From Bacteroidales bacterium (GTDB taxonomy: Bacteria > Bacteroidota > Bacteroidia > Bacteroidales > F082), in assembly GCA_017508895.1 (NCBI GenBank), contig JAFWRA010000197.1, forward strand, positions 1 through 16,670: a stretch of 16,670 bases of DNA, read 5' to 3'. This document shows positions 1 to 6,929 of this stretch, piece after piece (position 1 is the first letter of the stretch; the number at the start of each line of letters is the position of its first letter). A model generated the notes under the pieces. That model did not search any database and had not been told where the DNA came from. It saw only the letters and a program-made list of their open reading frames with translations. Both the position numbers and the translations under genes were made by a program.

Positions 1-1319
1 AATCCAAGCCCCAAGGCCATCATCACCACCACGGTCACCACCAGGCCCCGCCTCCAGCGTAGCCGTGCCGCCTCCTGTTCAGCCAACCTTCTTTCAGCCT
101 CGGCCTTCTCCTGTTTCTTCTGCAAGTAATTCTGGAACAGGTCGTTCAGTTGCGAAGCCCGAAACAAGTTTTCGGGTGCAGCAGCGGCATCTTTAGCAAA
201 AACTAGCGAGTATTGGTTGGCTTTCAGCGTGTCGCTCTCGGCCAGGGCAATGTCGCGCAGATATTTTGCTGCAATTGAGGCATTGTCGGAATCCTTTTCA
301 AACACAGGCCCAAAATAAACCTTGGCAGAATCATATTGCCCCATGCTTTTATAGACGACACCAATAGTTAGAAATCGGTTGAGTCTTTCCATATCACTTG
401 TTGCTTGCGCCGCCATGCTTTTCATGCTATCAAGAGCAATCGCGGTGTTGCCGTAAACTTCACACTCAAACAAAGCCTTGCTGGTAACCACATCCCTATA
501 AAGCATTGAGTTCCTGCCGGGCATGGTTTCCAAAGCCTTTTCATAGTAATAAGCTGCGCTATCGATTATTTGCAGTTTGTCGTATTGCTTTCCGATTCTG
601 TAAAGAATGTTGGAATTGCCGTATGGCGAAGTCGGTGCAATTCTATTGTAAACCAAAGCCTGCTTGTAGCAATAGACGGCTGGCTCCTGCATATATTGTT
701 CGGAGAACAAATCCCCAAGGCGATTGTAAGTCAACGCCATAAACCGTGCTTTTGTGCCCACCAGTTCGTTTGTGGCGAAACGGCTTTCCATAACCTCCAA
801 CGTGGTCAGGTATTCGATGCAGGAATTGATCAGATTGCCCTGCTCATAGTATCCCACACCATTAATATAATGCGCCCGCGCCGCCAAAAACGCGTCCCGC
901 TCCTGTACGGACACACCGCGTGCGTCCGCTTTACCGCGTGTGTCCGCTCCATCCATCCCCACAATCGAATCAAAATAATGAACCGCCTTCAGTACCTCCG
1001 CTCGGTTACTTTGCCCATAGTAATTCTTAAACAGCAGCTCCGCCACCATCACCTGGCAATAATGCCCCTCAAACACATCAAGGCTGTCCGCCTCTGGGCT
1101 CCCCGCAAACTCCATCATCACCTTCAGCGCACTATCCGCCTCCTTCCACATCAAACTATCGATGTTCTCCAATGCACGTGAGGCCACTCCCTCTCCTCCA
1201 GGAGAGGGCCGGGGTGAGGTCGTGTGCGGTAGCCCTTCCCCCTCTGAGAGGGGGCCAGGGGGAGTACATCCCACCACAAGCACCATCAAAACAATCCCTA
1301 TGGAAAACCACCATTTCAT
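1..1319 (-). CDS. TPR lipoprotein with C-terminal membrane segment (partial, LuxR/TPR regulator family likely)
   Basis: The reading frame is open from ATG at 1319 to the left edge, giving about 439 residues without a stop; the C-terminus is outside the window. The N-terminus is a lipoprotein signal ending in VVVGC, so the protein should be lipid-anchored. The body is helical with TPR-like repeats (for example the segments around YYEKALETMPG and MGQYDSAKVYFGPVFEKD). A charged coiled-coil (QKKQEKAEAERRLAEQEAAR) then leads into a hydrophobic membrane segment that the edge cuts. This order matches Bacteroidales TPR sensor proteins that end in a cytoplasmic LuxR-type helix-turn-helix, but that part is not visible. 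Right after the lipobox, about 30 residues are encoded by two GC-rich palindromes, and residues encoded near 911-948 form a 6-residue repeat; both look like inserts. The start lies 10 bases after the stop of the AlbA_2 gene, so co-transcription is likely. Confidence 0.75.
   Translation of the reverse strand, partial: MKWWFSIGIVLMVLVVGCTPPGPLSEGEGLPHTTSPRPSPGGEGVASRALENIDSLMWKEADSALKVMMEFAGSPEADSLDVFEGHYCQVMVAELLFKNYYGQSNRAEVLKAVHYFDSIVGMDGADTRGKADARGVSVQERDAFLAARAHYINGVGYYEQGNLINSCIEYLTTLEVMESRFATNELVGTKARFMALTYNRLGDLFSEQYMQEPAVYCYKQALVYNRIAPTSPYGNSNILYRIGKQYDKLQIIDSAAYYYEKALETMPGRNSMLYRDVVTSKALFECEVYGNTAIALDSMKSMAAQATSDMERLNRFLTIGVVYKSMGQYDSAKVYFGPVFEKDSDNASIAAKYLRDIALAESDTLKANQYSLVFAKDAAAAPENLFRASQLNDLFQNYLQKKQEKAEAERRLAEQEAARLRWRRGLVVTVVVMMALGLG
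915..948. repeat. 18-bp in-frame direct repeat (two copies, second incomplete)
   Basis: ACCGCGTGCGTCCGCT at 915 recurs at 933 with one difference (ACCGCGTGTGTCCGCT). The 18-base spacing keeps frame and encodes ADTRGK followed by ADARGV in the TPR lipoprotein. The segment GGACACAC (909-916) and GTGTGTCC (938-945) also forms an inverted repeat around it. Confidence 0.55.
1189..1254. repeat. REP-like palindrome doublet inside a coding region
   Basis: There are two perfect short palindromes: CCCTCTCC/GGAGAGGG at 1189-1196 and 1201-1208 (loop TCCA), and CCCCCTC/GAGGGGG at 1238-1244 and 1248-1254 (loop TGA). They are about 30 bases apart and much more G/C-rich than their surroundings. They lie in the lipoprotein gene just after its signal peptide and are read through in frame, producing a Pro/Gly/Glu-rich linker. 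The doublet form resembles bacterial REP-type elements; that class assignment is inference. Confidence 0.6.
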
Positions 1320-1329
1320 GCCCGCAAAA

Positions 1330-2094
1330 TTACTCAAAATCCATCTCCCTGCCTTCTTCCGTCAGCACATACCGCTGAGCAGGGCTGTTAGGAGTCTCAG
1401 GCTGCGTCATCTCTAAATACCTGCCCAATAGCGGGTCGATATATTTCTTCTTCATCTTATATCGGTCAGAGAATCCCAGGTGCTCCGCAATCTCCACCAG
1501 CGACCTTGGCTCCTTGCAGTATTCGGCGATGCGCTCCAATATATGGAAGTCCACGCCAAGCTCCTTGCCAACTCCTTGCCAACTCCTTGCCAACTCCTTG
1601 CCAACAGGCACGGACTCCACTTCTTTTCCCTTAACCATCTCCATCACCATCTCCACTCTTTCAGGCTCAATGTGCTCACTCAGCACGGGCTTGGTCCACT
1701 TCTGGTCTTCCCAACCTTTCACAATCACATCTGCGCCACTCCCTGCCTTCTCGCCAACGCCAATAAACACAAACATCTTCTGCAACAACGGATTACGGCA
1801 CACACTATGGTGCCCCTCGTAGAACTCGCTCACACTCACCTTCTGTGGGTTGTGAGCCATGTCCCAGAACTTCTTCTTCAGGTCGATGGCTTCCATTTCC
1901 GTCAATCCGTCAACCACTGGCAGTTTGTTCTTCTCTTTTATGCCAAGCACAATCACTCCGCCATCGGTATTCGCAAAAGCTGAGAATGTAGTCCAAAACG
2001 ACTGCGGAAACCCGCCCCGTGCCGTCTTAAACTCCACCACAGCACCTTCGGTGCTGTGCAACAAACCATATATGTCGTCAAGTTTTACCTTCAT
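1330..2094 (-). CDS. AlbA_2-domain (Schlafen-type, divergent AAA-4) protein, internally deleted
   Basis: Residues 10-90 match the AlbA_2 / 'divergent AAA-4' putative DNA-binding domain: GAVVEFKTARGGFPQSFWTT followed by FSAFANTDGGVIVLGIKE. In full-length relatives (about 450-550 residues) a long linker and a GHKL-like ATPase region come next. Here the sequence jumps from NPQKVSVS (about residue 88) straight to EFYEGHHSVCRNPLLQKMF, the end of that ATPase region (GEKAGSGAD, KGW). So about 250 residues are missing while the frame is kept. The C-terminus carries a winged-helix-like segment ending near YVLTEEGREMDFE. Between them, VGKELARSWQGVGKELG is encoded by four 11-bp tandem copies. The start is supported by AAGG just before ATG and a TATTTTTG box 16 bases upstream. 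Its role is unknown; family members are thought to be nucleic-acid-associated regulators. The protein may be non-functional. Confidence 0.75.
   Translation of the reverse strand: MKVKLDDIYGLLHSTEGAVVEFKTARGGFPQSFWTTFSAFANTDGGVIVLGIKEKNKLPVVDGLTEMEAIDLKKKFWDMAHNPQKVSVSEFYEGHHSVCRNPLLQKMFVFIGVGEKAGSGADVIVKGWEDQKWTKPVLSEHIEPERVEMVMEMVKGKEVESVPVGKELARSWQGVGKELGVDFHILERIAEYCKEPRSLVEIAEHLGFSDRYKMKKKYIDPLLGRYLEMTQPETPNSPAQRYVLTEEGREMDFE
1561..1604. repeat. 4 x 11-bp tandem repeat in AlbA_2 gene
   Basis: The unit CTCCTTGCCAA occurs four times without mismatch at 1561, 1572, 1583 and 1594. Because 11 is not a multiple of three, gain or loss of one unit would shift the reading frame of the enclosing gene and remove its C-terminal domain. 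Confidence 0.9.
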
Positions 2095-2110
2095 CCTTCA
2101 AGGATTTCTG

Positions 2111-2118
2111 CAAAAATA
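2111..2118 (-). promoter_or_regulatory. -7 promoter box for the AlbA_2 gene
   Basis: Read on the minus strand this is TATTTTTG, fitting the Bacteroidota TAnnTTTG box, 16 bases before the ATG at 2094. No good TTTG -33 box is seen at the usual spacing. Confidence 0.5.
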
Positions 2119-2182
2119 CGACTTCTTTCCACACAGACGTGAACCAGCCACATAAAATGTTCAACACGCCAATCATCCTCAA

Positions 2183-2252
2183 CCCCGAAGAGGTGCCGCG
2201 CGGCGGCGGGGGAGTCCGTCGTTAGCACGTTAGCACGTATAACGATAGCACG
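2183..2252. repeat. Intergenic GC palindrome and TAGCACG repeats
   Basis: The gap between the AlbA_2 gene and the large T9SS gene holds the palindrome GCCGCGCGGC (2195-2204) inside a CCCCG/CGGGG inverted repeat (2183-2187 and 2207-2211). After it come two exact tandem copies of GTTAGCAC (2221-2236) and a third, variant copy GATAGCAC (2244-2251). No U-tract follows, so a terminator is not supported. It may be a small interspersed repeat. Confidence 0.45.
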
Positions 2253-2258
2253 AAAATC

Positions 2259-5200
2259 CTATCTCTTCACCGCCAATTTCTCCATAAAGCTTCCCCCTTC
2301 CTTGTCCCTAATCCTCACCATATAAACTCCCTGCACCAATCCCTCCAAACTCACCTCATTAGAGTTCTGCACGCTCTTCACCACTTGCCCAAGCGTATTG
2401 TAAACCAGCACTTCTGTGGCTTCAACTCCTTCTATCGATACCTTCTCTTTGGCAGGATTGGGATATAGTACAACATGTTCGTTCTCAACAGTCTCTTCAA
2501 TCTTCCATGTGTTGCAAACCTCCGCCCAGTCAATCAAGGGATTCTCGAAATTTGGCGCAGGTTGAGACTCGCAAAGGTGGCCATATTCATCACGGAATGT
2601 TATGGTGACTTTGTAGTTGTAGCAGGAAAAATCCTTTACATCAATCGGGTCGAAATAACTCACATGGCTCCAATAGCCTGGGAAGGGGAATTGGGCGATT
2701 TTCTCGTAACTTCCATTGTCGTGCGAGCGATACAGATTGTAATGCAGTTCGCCCACCGTGGGCTCTTCAAGCTGCAGTAAGTCTTCACCTGCTGTACAGT
2801 TGTCGATGTTTGCCCTAATCATAAATGAGCCACCAAGGTATTGGTCATTAAAGAATTGAACGCCAGTCAGTGACCACCAACGCCCGTCGCTGCTGCTGCC
2901 ATCGTCAGTTGCCACGGCAGCGGGATGAGTGATGCCGCTCTGATGGATAATGATCCAGACAGGTAGTTCGGTTATCCTGTACGGTTCATCCAAAACCACT
3001 GTATGCCATTGGTTTACGCCATTGAGTTGAACCGACTCTTGCCAAACAAGGTTGGTTGGTATTACGGAACCGCCTGTGTACACCATAAAATCATACATGC
3101 CGTCGGCAACACTGTAAAGGGAGATATCTTTAAGTAACGGTCCCCTATAATGCGTCATTTTTATGCCCCACCAGAAGTCGTCGTAGAAGCCCATTGCGTC
3201 AATGTAATCGCCTGTGTCGAAATGGAAACAATTCTTAATCAAATCCTCACCCCATTCCACTTTGACGCCATCGATATCGTGGCTCCATTGGGCTTCGGCA
3301 GCAATGTTTCCAGCAATCTGACAATCACCGTATTGCCCAGCAAAAGCGCTTTCGCACGAGCCAGTCGGAAAAACATTGTAGTCGTTCACCTTATAATAAT
3401 AGATGCCTTGAGGAACGGTATCGAGATACTCAAACGATTCAAGCGCATCGTCCTTGGCCAATGTGCCGACCAATGTATATTGCTGTTGGGAGATATGCTT
3501 GCGGTAAATCTCGTAGTTGGTTTTCACATCATCGCGCATAGGAATGTCGCCTTCCTTGTCCCAAGTCAGGCGGTTGATTTCGTCCGTTCCGTTCAACGGC
3601 TCGGTGCTGACTTCGAAATTCTTTGGCGGATAACAAGGCCTGACCTCAATGCTTTGCAGGCAGGCTTTGGTAGGATAGTCGAAGAAAACATGGTCGTAAT
3701 AGACATTCTGAATGCTGTAAGTGTGGATGCCGTGTGGGACGTTCTCATCGACATAATAGCATTGGTTCACGCCATGGGCGATGAGTTCGCCATCGCGGAA
3801 GATGTCGCTATAAGCCACGCCGAATGTGGCAGGTATGTAGCCAATGATGTCGAATGCGATACCTTGTTGGGTTTGCGTCCCAGGGTCAAGGATGGGTTGC
3901 CAACCCGTAGCCTCGGAATATATGCGAGCCTCACCCGTGGTGGTCTCATCCAATCGAGTGACGGGAATCACGTGCACATCGTCGCGCAACGACCCCTTGA
4001 ACGATGCCACAAACCAATAGGTGTGATTTGGCTCCAATTGCATCCCCATTCCCACATACTCCAAACTGGCAATGGCATAACACACGGGCCGACTGACATC
4101 CGAGAAATCGTTCTCGCCAGTGCGGTAGATGTGCGCCCATTCGTAGCAGTCCAACCAACCTTGATAAAGGCAGTTGATGCCCTCTGAACCGCCAATTGGA
4201 TTTCCACCATTCAGCGGGTCGCCGTCATAAATGGTAAGGTAGGCGCCCGTAATGGTTGATGTGGGTGTCGGGCCTTCGTAAACATAGAAGCGAAGGCCGG
4301 CAAAACTGGTGGGAGCTGCTTCAGGAATAGAGAACTTGTCCATTACCTTGAAACCGGCTTCTTTATCGGCGTTGAAACCGTAAGCTGTTAAGCCGTCATG
4401 CAAGGCACTGACATCCCAGCCGTCGTTGTATCCAGCACCCGGGTGAGTGACTACATCGGGCAAACCAATAAACCATCTTTGACTTTCCTCGTCTTTGGCT
4501 TTGAAATTATACGGCGTGTCCCAAGTTAGTTCCACATGGGTCGAGTCGATAAACTCGCCGTGAAATTCGTAAACGCCATCAAAATTGGAGCAGGAAGAAT
4601 AAGTGAAAGTGAACGCTGTTGTGTCAGAGATGCCGTCAGTGAGGATGCTGGCCACCGAAAGGGTGTAGTCGTGACCATCCTGCAAAGTGTCCGTATCGAT
4701 TTGGTACTCGTTTTCCGTCACATCGCCCAGCAAAGCGCCGTCCAACCACAGCCTGAATCCGAGGACATCGTATGAAATGGGTTCTTCTGTCTCGCCGAGA
4801 ATGGTCACATTGTCGATGGCAAAATGGTCGTTGGCATAGCAACTCTTGAAGTGGAAACGCATCTCGAAATGATGTGAAATCATCTCGGTTATTTCGCCAA
4901 GAAACCTTCCTGATTGGGCGTTCCAAGGCCAGAAAAGATTACTCCATGACCACAACACGCCATCACTTCTCATTTGACACTCGCCCTCGGTATCGCTCCA
5001 ATCCTCCATATAATCATAGTCGAACATGACAAAAGCCCTTTTGTAGCCATGCAAGTCAATGGCGGGCGAATGGAAAAACTCTTCCATGTAATCCGTGCTG
5101 TTCAATTGGTTGGATTGGGCATAAAGGTAGGTGGAACCGTCGGGCGGAAAATTGAGTTGCGGATTGGAGGTAGGTGTCTCGAAACGCCACGGCTCCACAA

Positions 5201-5405
5201 CATTGCCTTCGCTGTAAATGGTCCAGCCTTCAGGCAGTTGGCCGTCATTGAAGTCGAAAACGGTCTGTTCGAGGTAGTCAGGATTCACCCAAGTGGCAAA
5301 TCCCGTGGCTCCGACTTGAAGTCTGAACGGTTTCTGCGCCTGCATCGTCAGCCCTCCCGCCATCAGCAAGAGCGCAAGCAGGGGGTAAAGTCTAATTTTT
5401 TTCAT
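2259..5405 (-). CDS. T9SS-secreted cleaved-adhesin-like surface protein
   Basis: This is a 1048-residue protein with a clear signal peptide (residues 1-23, LLALLLMAGGLTMQA). Residues 48-203 form a cleaved-adhesin / choice-of-anchor J-like beta domain: FDFNDGQLPEGWTIY at the start, the typical DHFAIDNVTILGE at the end. The middle holds several fibronectin-III-like segments (VELTWDTPYNF, NRLTWDKEGD, VKVEWGED) and a second adhesin-like region near GFYDDFWWG. The last 71 residues are a T9SS type A sorting domain: VVLYPNPAKEKVSIEG, then LVYNTLGQVV, then GVYMVRIRDKEG and a basic KLAVKR end. The domain directs export through the T9SS and anchoring at the surface. The architecture resembles gingipain haemagglutinin/adhesin regions, so binding of host or polymer ligands is a reasonable inference; no catalytic domain is seen. 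A promoter lies just upstream, so it is probably transcribed alone. Confidence 0.88.
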   Translation of the reverse strand: MKKIRLYPLLALLLMAGGLTMQAQKPFRLQVGATGFATWVNPDYLEQTVFDFNDGQLPEGWTIYSEGNVVEPWRFETPTSNPQLNFPPDGSTYLYAQSNQLNSTDYMEEFFHSPAIDLHGYKRAFVMFDYDYMEDWSDTEGECQMRSDGVLWSWSNLFWPWNAQSGRFLGEITEMISHHFEMRFHFKSCYANDHFAIDNVTILGETEEPISYDVLGFRLWLDGALLGDVTENEYQIDTDTLQDGHDYTLSVASILTDGISDTTAFTFTYSSCSNFDGVYEFHGEFIDSTHVELTWDTPYNFKAKDEESQRWFIGLPDVVTHPGAGYNDGWDVSALHDGLTAYGFNADKEAGFKVMDKFSIPEAAPTSFAGLRFYVYEGPTPTSTITGAYLTIYDGDPLNGGNPIGGSEGINCLYQGWLDCYEWAHIYRTGENDFSDVSRPVCYAIASLEYVGMGMQLEPNHTYWFVASFKGSLRDDVHVIPVTRLDETTTGEARIYSEATGWQPILDPGTQTQQGIAFDIIGYIPATFGVAYSDIFRDGELIAHGVNQCYYVDENVPHGIHTYSIQNVYYDHVFFDYPTKACLQSIEVRPCYPPKNFEVSTEPLNGTDEINRLTWDKEGDIPMRDDVKTNYEIYRKHISQQQYTLVGTLAKDDALESFEYLDTVPQGIYYYKVNDYNVFPTGSCESAFAGQYGDCQIAGNIAAEAQWSHDIDGVKVEWGEDLIKNCFHFDTGDYIDAMGFYDDFWWGIKMTHYRGPLLKDISLYSVADGMYDFMVYTGGSVIPTNLVWQESVQLNGVNQWHTVVLDEPYRITELPVWIIIHQSGITHPAAVATDDGSSSDGRWWSLTGVQFFNDQYLGGSFMIRANIDNCTAGEDLLQLEEPTVGELHYNLYRSHDNGSYEKIAQFPFPGYWSHVSYFDPIDVKDFSCYNYKVTITFRDEYGHLCESQPAPNFENPLIDWAEVCNTWKIEETVENEHVVLYPNPAKEKVSIEGVEATEVLVYNTLGQVVKSVQNSNEVSLEGLVQGVYMVRIRDKEGGSFMEKLAVKR

Positions 5406-5433
5406 GACGTTATGGTTTTAGATTTCGTTACTG

Positions 5434-5441
5434 CAAAACTA
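5434..5441 (-). promoter_or_regulatory. -7 promoter box for the 1048-residue T9SS gene
   Basis: Minus-strand TAGTTTTG matches TAnnTTTG and lies 28 bases before the ATG at 5405. A weak GTTG sits about 22 bases further upstream where a -33 box would be. Confidence 0.5.
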
Positions 5442-5454
5442 TAACAAAAATCAA

Positions 5455-5496
5455 AGAAAAAATCAACCCAAAGGCCCATTATAGATTTTCCTTTGG
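5455..5496 (-). terminator. Possible terminator between LuxR remnant and T9SS gene
   Basis: CCAAAGG (5468-5474) pairs with CCTTTGG (5490-5496) around a 15-base loop. On the minus strand it is followed by GTTGATTTTTTC. The long loop and interrupted T run make it weak. Confidence 0.3.
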
Positions 5497-5542
5497 AATA
5501 CCTATTGAAAATCAAGCAATTATAATCGGTATATATAGATTT

Positions 5543-5905
5543 TTACGCCTCCAAAAAAGACGAAATCGAGGCGTTTTCCGTCTTTTTTCGTAAGTTGGAG
5601 CGGTACTGCAGCACCGTGTTTTGGCTCAAACCCAACAAATCCGCCTCCTCCTTCGCGCGGAATTGCAGAAACGAAAGCACAAAAAGTTGGGTCTCCGTCT
5701 TGGTCAGATTGGGGTAGGCAGCCGCCACCCGCTCCATGACTCCGGGATAGGCCGCCTCAAACTCCGCCATGATGCGCTCCAAGCGGTTCGGCACCTTTGC
5801 TCCTGCCGAAGAAAGGCAACTCCAACACACAGGAGAGAATCGACCTGATGGAACGCTACATCGCCTTGTTTGGAAAGTCCTCCATTGATGCCAAAGTTTT
5901 TCCAC
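5543..5905 (-). pseudogene. Orphan LuxR-type helix-turn-helix domain (truncated TPR/LuxR regulator remnant)
   Basis: The recognisable part is residues 41-120 (about 5543-5785): RLERIMAEFEAAYPGVMERV, then LTKTETQLFVLSFLQFRAKE and GLSQNTVLQYRSNLRKK. This is the C-terminal DNA-binding domain of Bacteroidales TPR-LuxR regulators. Those proteins normally carry several hundred residues of TPRs, a membrane segment and a coiled-coil before it. Here the first 40 residues are Arg/Cys/Trp-rich, look unlike any domain and are probably out-of-frame read-through, and no TAnnTTTG box precedes the ATG at 5905. An internal ATG at 5770 would leave only the tail and HTH. I read it as the 3' remnant of a regulator; a functional stand-alone HTH protein is the alternative. 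Confidence 0.55.
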
Positions 5906-5911
5906 TATGAT

Positions 5912-6916
5912 TCACTTGCCCGTAGGGCAAAATGGCCATCCGTATGGATGCACCGGACGCACAGAAAAGCCTATGTATCGTTCGGCTGTGGCCGTGCTGT
6001 TGCCGATGACGTCAAGGTCGGCACCGACCATGAAGTTCCATGCATTGGTCGGATTTCCCGTATCGAACGAATTCAACCAGTAGTAGCCGTGTTCAACACC
6101 CACGGTGTTTCCGTCATCATGGCGCATTCCGCCAGCAGGCAGGAAAATGCTGTTGCCATTGCTAGCCTCGAAACGGACACCTGCCACACCATTTAGGGTA
6201 GTCCATGTATGCGTGGTGTTTTGGTACAGTTCCTGCCATTGTTCCTTGCTTGGAATCTGCGGTCCTTGATTGCAATCGAAGTTGCACCAACCGGCATCAT
6301 CGGGTCTGTCCAATATCGTCAAAGTGTCGGTGAAGTGGTTGTAGCCGTAGGCTGGATTGTTGCAATACTTGGTCAACTGGTCACCAGCTCCGTTGCAGTG
6401 TATGTAGTTTTCCCAACTGTAAGTGGATTTGGGAGCAACTTCTCCCCACGCAAAGTAATCGCCAATGCCTTCAGGTTTGTTGGTTCCCACATTACAGTTC
6501 GCCCACATAGTGCGGCTCGGCAAACCGAGGTCGATGTATTCCTCTTTTTTCCTCATCACCACATCATGTTCCTGCAAGGCGATCCAACGTTCCACGTGGT
6601 AACCTCGCACATAGTCATACCCCGACTTTTCGATATCCAACCGATAGGAATAATCGTCGTTGTTGTCAAATTGGATGAAATAATAGCCGTTTTCATCCGT
6701 CTTCGTGTGAATGCCTGTACCATAGTAAAAGCCCATCAAGTTCATGCGTGTGATACACATCAAGTCAAGACTCACATTTTCAACAGGTTGTCCATCCTCG
6801 TCGGTGATATGGCCACTGATGGTGATGGTTTCGGGACTCTCTTGCACGATTTTGCTGCATGACCCATAAATAAACATGACAGCAATTAGGATTATTGATT
6901 TGGCAATTGTTTTCAT
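5912..6916 (-). CDS. FISUMP-domain lipoprotein with carboxypeptidase-regulatory-like domain
   Basis: The chosen start is the ATG at 6916, because it gives a proper lipoprotein signal (MKTIAKSIIL, then VMFIYGSC with the lipid-modified Cys at residue 20). The upstream in-frame ATG at 6952 would overlap the preceding gene and bury the signal. Residues about 30-115 are a CarboxypepD_reg-like beta-sandwich (ITISGHITDEDGQPVENV). From about residue 124 the protein has the Fibrobacter succinogenes major paralogous (FISUMP) domain: EYIDLGLPSRTMWANCNVG, GDYFAWGEVAPKSTYSWENY, IPSKEQWQELYQ and YIGFSVRP. Such proteins are surface-exposed lipoproteins of unknown function. It follows the beta-barrel gene by 13 bases with no promoter box between, so the two are probably one operon. 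The last dozen residues (HPYGWPFCPTGK) are encoded by a palindrome doublet and look appended. Confidence 0.82.
   Translation of the reverse strand: MKTIAKSIILIAVMFIYGSCSKIVQESPETITISGHITDEDGQPVENVSLDLMCITRMNLMGFYYGTGIHTKTDENGYYFIQFDNNDDYSYRLDIEKSGYDYVRGYHVERWIALQEHDVVMRKKEEYIDLGLPSRTMWANCNVGTNKPEGIGDYFAWGEVAPKSTYSWENYIHCNGAGDQLTKYCNNPAYGYNHFTDTLTILDRPDDAGWCNFDCNQGPQIPSKEQWQELYQNTTHTWTTLNGVAGVRFEASNGNSIFLPAGGMRHDDGNTVGVEHGYYWLNSFDTGNPTNAWNFMVGADLDVIGNSTATAERYIGFSVRPVHPYGWPFCPTGK
5916..5950. repeat. Palindrome doublet at the 3' end of the FISUMP gene
   Basis: TTGCCC-GTA-GGGCAA (5916-5930) is followed after six bases by CATCC-GTAT-GGATG (5937-5950). The doublet sits on the last codons of the FISUMP gene, a few bases before its stop. 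There is no T run on either strand, so it is more REP-like than terminator-like. Confidence 0.5.
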
Positions 6917-6929
6917 AACGATTTGATTT

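Noticed and set aside
570..1181. Plus-strand ORF of 203 codons
   Set aside because: Antisense shadow of the TPR lipoprotein gene, which reads continuously to the window edge with a lipobox and TPRs.
1325..1332. TAATTTTG box directly before the TPR lipoprotein start
   Set aside because: It would place the transcript start at the ATG itself, overlaps the stop of the upstream gene and has no -33 partner; probably chance.
3150..4187. Long plus-strand ORF of 345 codons
   Set aside because: It lies wholly antisense to the T9SS adhesin-like gene, whose domains are recognisable; the plus-strand translation shows no domain, signal or promoter.
5916..5930. Terminator hairpin at the end of the FISUMP gene
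   Set aside because: The stem is good, but neither strand has a following T run, and it overlaps the last codons; a repeat explains it better.
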